In this document: positions 6,216 to 8,562 of the stretch, piece by piece
Layout: each line of letters begins with the position of its first letter
Position numbering within the stretch: the stretch's first letter is position 1
Origin: JBFWIL01 sp050256015
Lineage (GTDB): Bacteria > Bacteroidota > Bacteroidia > Bacteroidales > Prolixibacteraceae
Assembly: GCA_050256015.1 (NCBI GenBank)
Contig: JBFWIL010000103.1
Coordinates: 1-8,562, forward strand
Direction: 5' to 3'
DNA length: 8,562 nucleotides
Notes under the pieces: model-generated
Told to the model about the DNA's origin: nothing
Database searches by the model: none
Seen by the model: the letters and a program-made list of their open reading frames with translations, nothing else
Translations under genes and position numbers: made by a program

Positions 6216-7457
6216 TTATCCTTCTTTCAGGTAGAGATTGCTGTCGCCGTAGCTCAGGAAGCGGTACCCTTTTTGCAGGGCATGTTCATACACCTTTTTC
6301 CATTCTTCTCCCAGGTAAGCGGCAATGAGCAGCAGCAGTGTACTCTGAGGCTGATGAAAATTGGTAATCATGCCCTTTGTGAGTCGGAAACGGTAGCCCG
6401 GAACGATGATTAGCCGGGTGCTTGCCGTCAGCATATCCTGTTTTTCCCGATCCAGGACTCCGAGGATAGTTTCCAGGGCTTCTTCCGGCCTGATTTCTTC
6501 GCGGTTTTTATAGGGAAACCACTGTTCCAGTTCAAGTCCGCCTGCCAGCGGCTGTTGTTGCTCCTTCAACTTAACACCCAACCAGTAAAGGCTTTCCAGG
6601 GTTCGGATGGAGGTGGTGCCCACTGCGATTAGTTTTTCCCTTTTTTGTGCTAGCTTTTGGATAAACGTCCGGCTTACCAGGATCTGTTCCGAATGCATCT
6701 CGTGTCCGGCCAGGGTAGCCGATTTTACAGGGCGGAAAGTTCCTGCTCCCACATGCAGGGTAACCTCCTCGCAGTTGATCTGTTTTGTTTTCAGGCTTTG
6801 AAAAACATCATCCGTAAAATGAAGTCCGGCTGTCGGGGCGGCCACTGATCCCTTGATATGTGAATAGATGGTCTGGTAACGCTCCAGGTCGCAGGCTTCG
6901 GTCTCCCGGTGCAGGTAGGGCGGAATGGGCAGGATACCTGCCACGTCGATCAGTGAAGCAAAGTTAGCCGAGGGATCATCCCAGCTGAAGCGCACCTGCA
7001 CCGTTTCTCCCTGCCTGCCTGTTCTCTTTGCGAAAAGGCGGATTTTTTTCCCGCCAATTTCGAGTTCTCTTTCCAGCACTTCCGTTTTCCACTTCTTCAG
7101 GTTGCCTACCATGCAGTTCCAGCTGCAGTGTTTGTTTTCCTGGAAGGCCAGCTGGTAGTCGGCCGGCTGTGCCGGATCCAGACAGAAAATTTCAATTTGT
7201 GCCCCGGTGGATTTGTGAAACAGCAGTCGGGCCCGGATTACCCGGGTGTTGTTAAACACCAGCATACTGCCCGGAGGCAGGTAGTCGGCAAGTGAACGGA
7301 AAACCGAATCCGTAATTCTGCCGTTCCTCCAGACCAGCAGCTTTGACTCATCGCGGCGGGGAAGCGGATAACGGGCAATGCGTTCGTCGGGCAGGGGATA
7401 ATTCAGTGTCCGGGTACTCAGGTTATTTACGGCTGATTCAGAAAATTCCGTTTTCAT
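6216..7457 (-). CDS. queA: Long-form QueA: S-adenosylmethionine:tRNA ribosyltransferase-isomerase family
   Basis: QueA transfers and rearranges the ribosyl group of SAM onto preQ1 in tRNA, giving epoxyqueuosine at the wobble position. Recognisable blocks are VFNNTRVIRARL (67-78), SVAAPTAGLHF (204-214), VTLHVGAGTFRPV (232-244), HEMHSE (252-257), AVGTTSIRTLES (278-289), ITNFHQPQSTLL (364-375) and YRFLSYGDS (398-406). At 413 residues it is longer than E. coli QueA (about 356). Most of the excess is a segment of roughly 40 residues between TLES and VPGYRF (about 290-350), and the region around WNCMVGNLKKWK (113-124) also diverges. Bacteroidetes often encode such a long form besides a standard-length QueA, so this may be a paralogue with altered function. 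I chose the ATG at 7457: the upstream in-frame ATG at 7571 adds 38 residues without family resemblance and spans the promoter. Divergent from the DUF2027 gene. Confidence 0.88.
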   Translation of the reverse strand: MKTEFSESAVNNLSTRTLNYPLPDERIARYPLPRRDESKLLVWRNGRITDSVFRSLADYLPPGSMLVFNNTRVIRARLLFHKSTGAQIEIFCLDPAQPADYQLAFQENKHCSWNCMVGNLKKWKTEVLERELEIGGKKIRLFAKRTGRQGETVQVRFSWDDPSANFASLIDVAGILPIPPYLHRETEACDLERYQTIYSHIKGSVAAPTAGLHFTDDVFQSLKTKQINCEEVTLHVGAGTFRPVKSATLAGHEMHSEQILVSRTFIQKLAQKREKLIAVGTTSIRTLESLYWLGVKLKEQQQPLAGGLELEQWFPYKNREEIRPEEALETILGVLDREKQDMLTASTRLIIVPGYRFRLTKGMITNFHQPQSTLLLLIAAYLGEEWKKVYEHALQKGYRFLSYGDSNLYLKEG

Positions 7458-7463
7458 GGGCGG

Positions 7464-7471
7464 CAAAATTA
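7464..7471 (-). promoter_or_regulatory. Candidate -7 element of queA
   Basis: The minus strand reads TAATTTTG, an exact TAnnTTTG match, then six bases and the queA ATG. A TTTC at 7494-7491 (minus strand) lies 19 bases upstream, three of four matches to the TTTG -33 box at the correct spacing. The predicted transcript would have almost no leader, which leaves no room for a preQ1 riboswitch. Confidence 0.5.
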
Positions 7472-7479
7472 CAGAATAA

Positions 7480-7493
7480 TTCTTCCCGAAGAA
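7480..7493. repeat. Inverted repeat between the two divergent -7 elements
   Basis: TTCTTC (7480-7485) and GAAGAA (7488-7493) form a perfect 6-bp inverted repeat separated by CC. The left arm falls in the expected -33 region of the plus-strand promoter and the right arm in that of the minus-strand promoter. It could be two facing -33 regions or a shared operator. Confidence 0.5.
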
Positions 7494-7502
7494 AATAGTT
7501 TT

Positions 7503-7510
7503 TACTTTTG
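7503..7510 (+). promoter_or_regulatory. Candidate -7 element of the DUF2027/Smr gene
   Basis: TACTTTTG is an exact TAnnTTTG match on the plus strand. The expected -33 position, about 20 bases upstream, holds TTC within the inverted repeat at 7480-7493. The transcript would carry a leader of roughly 105 bases, A-rich just before the ATG at 7622. Confidence 0.45.
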
Positions 7511-7556
7511 TCCTGTATAACCGGTGATGTTGTGAATCGGGAATTTGCAGACTGCT

Positions 7557-7568
7557 TTCCCCGGGGAA
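7557..7568. repeat. 12-bp perfect palindrome in the DUF2027 gene leader
   Basis: TTCCCCGGGGAA is perfectly self-complementary with no spacer, in the middle of the 164-base queA/DUF2027 gap and downstream of the predicted plus-strand promoter. It could be a dimeric regulator site or chance. Without a loop it is not a good RNA hairpin. Nothing else is seen in the remaining leader (7511-7621), and short reading frames there close quickly. Confidence 0.4.
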
Positions 7569-7621
7569 CATTCAGGCAAAGTGTAAAAAGAAATGAGATT
7601 CTGATAAAAAATGCAATTAGT

Positions 7622-8562
7622 ATGAAGTATAAGTTGGGAGACCGGGTGAAATTTTTAAATGATACAGGCGGTGGCGTGATCACGAAACTTGTGGGGCAGA
7701 ATACCGTACACGTGGAAAATGAAGACGGATTTGAGATACCGGTGTTGATTACCGGGATCATTCCTGATGAAGCCGGACATACTGTTCCGGGAGCCAAACT
7801 GTCAGTGGAGGCTTTTGTGCGGCAGGTAAAACCCGTTACCGGGAAGAAAGCGGAACATCCTGCAGCGGAGAAGCGGGAAGAGGAGGAGGAGTCAACTCCC
7901 GTGCTCATTGAAGGGAATGATGAGCCTGCTTTTTATCTGGCTTTTGTACCGGAGAACAGCAGTAATCCGTTGGACGGACAAATTCGGGTCTATCTGATTA
8001 ACGACTGTAATTTTTACGTGTTGTATCATTACAGTCATTTTAAAGGATCGGAGTATGAAACCCGTGAAGCCGGAAAACTGGAACCCAACACCAAGCTTTT
8101 TTTGGGAGCCATTTCCCAGGCCGATATCAGCGGATTGCCCGAATTCAGTTTCCGGCTTTTGTTTTACCGGGAGAAGGCCGTCCGTCTGGAACGTCCGGTG
8201 ACCAGAAAAATAGCCGTGAATCCGGTAAAATTTTATAAGTCAGGCAGTTTTTCCAGTAATGGATTTTTCAGAGAAAAGGCGATGTTATTTAAGCTTAACC
8301 AAACAGAGATGGATCAGGCCCTGGAAAAGTTAACGGAAAAAGAAGTTAAGAACGTTATTCGCAGCAAGGAGCCGGCCCGTCAGCCGCAGGTAGAAACGAA
8401 AAACCCGGAACTGGTGGAAGTGGATCTGCATATGCATGAGCTGGTCGACAGTACCGCCGGCCTGTCGAATAAGGATATGCTGGAGTTTCAGATGAAAAAA
8501 TTCAGGGAAGAGATGGAAGCTGCCGTGGTCAACCAGGCCGTGAAGAAGATAGTTTTTATTCA
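7622..8562 (+). CDS. DUF2027 protein with C-terminal Smr domain (3' end outside the window)
   Basis: The first 313 codons, plus two bases of the next, of a Bacteroidetes-type DUF2027/Smr protein. Residues 1-70 form a small beta-rich module (KLGDRVKFLNDTGGGVITKL, then a VXVENEDGFEIPV-like strand pair). An acidic and Lys-rich linker follows (about 75-92). A larger beta-rich domain (about 100-225) contains AFYLAFVPENSS and YLINDCNFYVLYHY. A second charged linker (about 228-262) leads to the Smr domain, marked by VEVDLHMHEL (266-274). That segment corresponds to the DLHG-type motif of MutS2/Smr nucleases, here with His270 and His272. The window stops where the second Smr motif (HGxG) is expected, and the last two bases, CA, fit its His codon. 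Smr domains nick or cleave nucleic acids, but the target here is unknown. No signal peptide. ATG 7622 is chosen because the ATG at 7611 meets a stop after four codons. Confidence 0.88.
   Translation, partial: MKYKLGDRVKFLNDTGGGVITKLVGQNTVHVENEDGFEIPVLITGIIPDEAGHTVPGAKLSVEAFVRQVKPVTGKKAEHPAAEKREEEEESTPVLIEGNDEPAFYLAFVPENSSNPLDGQIRVYLINDCNFYVLYHYSHFKGSEYETREAGKLEPNTKLFLGAISQADISGLPEFSFRLLFYREKAVRLERPVTRKIAVNPVKFYKSGSFSSNGFFREKAMLFKLNQTEMDQALEKLTEKEVKNVIRSKEPARQPQVETKNPELVEVDLHMHELVDSTAGLSNKDMLEFQMKKFREEMEAAVVNQAVKKIVFI

Noticed and set aside
7458..7571. Upstream in-frame ATG that would lengthen QueA by 38 residues
   Set aside because: The extension covers the queA promoter match and the divergent control region, and it has no resemblance to QueA, which begins close to the NYPLPDERIA block.
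7458..7621. preQ1 riboswitch controlling queA
   Set aside because: The predicted queA leader is nearly absent, and no preQ1-type short stem with an A-rich tail was seen on the minus strand before the ATG.
7438..7908. 156-codon minus-strand frame across the queA/DUF2027 gap
   Set aside because: It overlaps the DUF2027 coding start, the divergent promoters and the queA start; its Ser/Phe/Thr-rich translation is not protein-like.

Overview
The window looks like ordinary chromosomal housekeeping DNA from a member of the Bacteroidota (Bacteroidetes). Three things point there. The gene order is coiled-coil gene, zapA, RNase Y gene. There is a DUF2027-plus-Smr type protein and a long-form QueA. Exact copies of the Bacteroidetes -7 promoter element TAnnTTTG lie just ahead of several genes, and Shine-Dalgarno sequences are not evident. 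No mobile element, CRISPR array, tRNA, rRNA or sign of recent gene transfer was found.

Layout. Positions 66-2319 hold a plus-strand cluster: a 97-residue coiled-coil protein, the cell-division protein ZapA, and the membrane-anchored endoribonuclease RNase Y (rny). A strong intrinsic terminator hairpin sits between zapA and rny, so rny may depend on read-through. Convergent to rny is a minus-strand YgiQ-family radical SAM protein (2440-4302). Divergent from that gene is a 595-residue protein (4401-6188) with an N-terminal PlsC-like acyltransferase domain and a C-terminal GNAT-like N-acyltransferase domain. This is the two-domain plan of OlsF, which makes ornithine or glycine aminolipids. Convergent to it is a long QueA-family protein on the minus strand (6216-7457). 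Divergent from queA is the 5' part of a DUF2027/Smr gene (7622 to the window end), cut off inside its Smr domain.

How the genes fit together. The 66-2319 cluster couples Z-ring assembly (ZapA and a possible ZapB-like partner) with mRNA decay (RNase Y). The other four genes are separate units in alternating orientation, with intergenic gaps of 27 to 164 bases. Apart from the two adjacent division-type genes they share no obvious pathway.

The points most worth a second look are the rny attenuator-like terminator, the placement of -7 elements only 5-6 bases before the ygiQ and queA start codons (possible leaderless mRNAs), a symmetric queA/DUF2027 divergent promoter, the conserved small coiled-coil protein beside ZapA, the long QueA form and the fused aminolipid acyltransferase. 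I did not find a clearly undescribed multi-gene system here.
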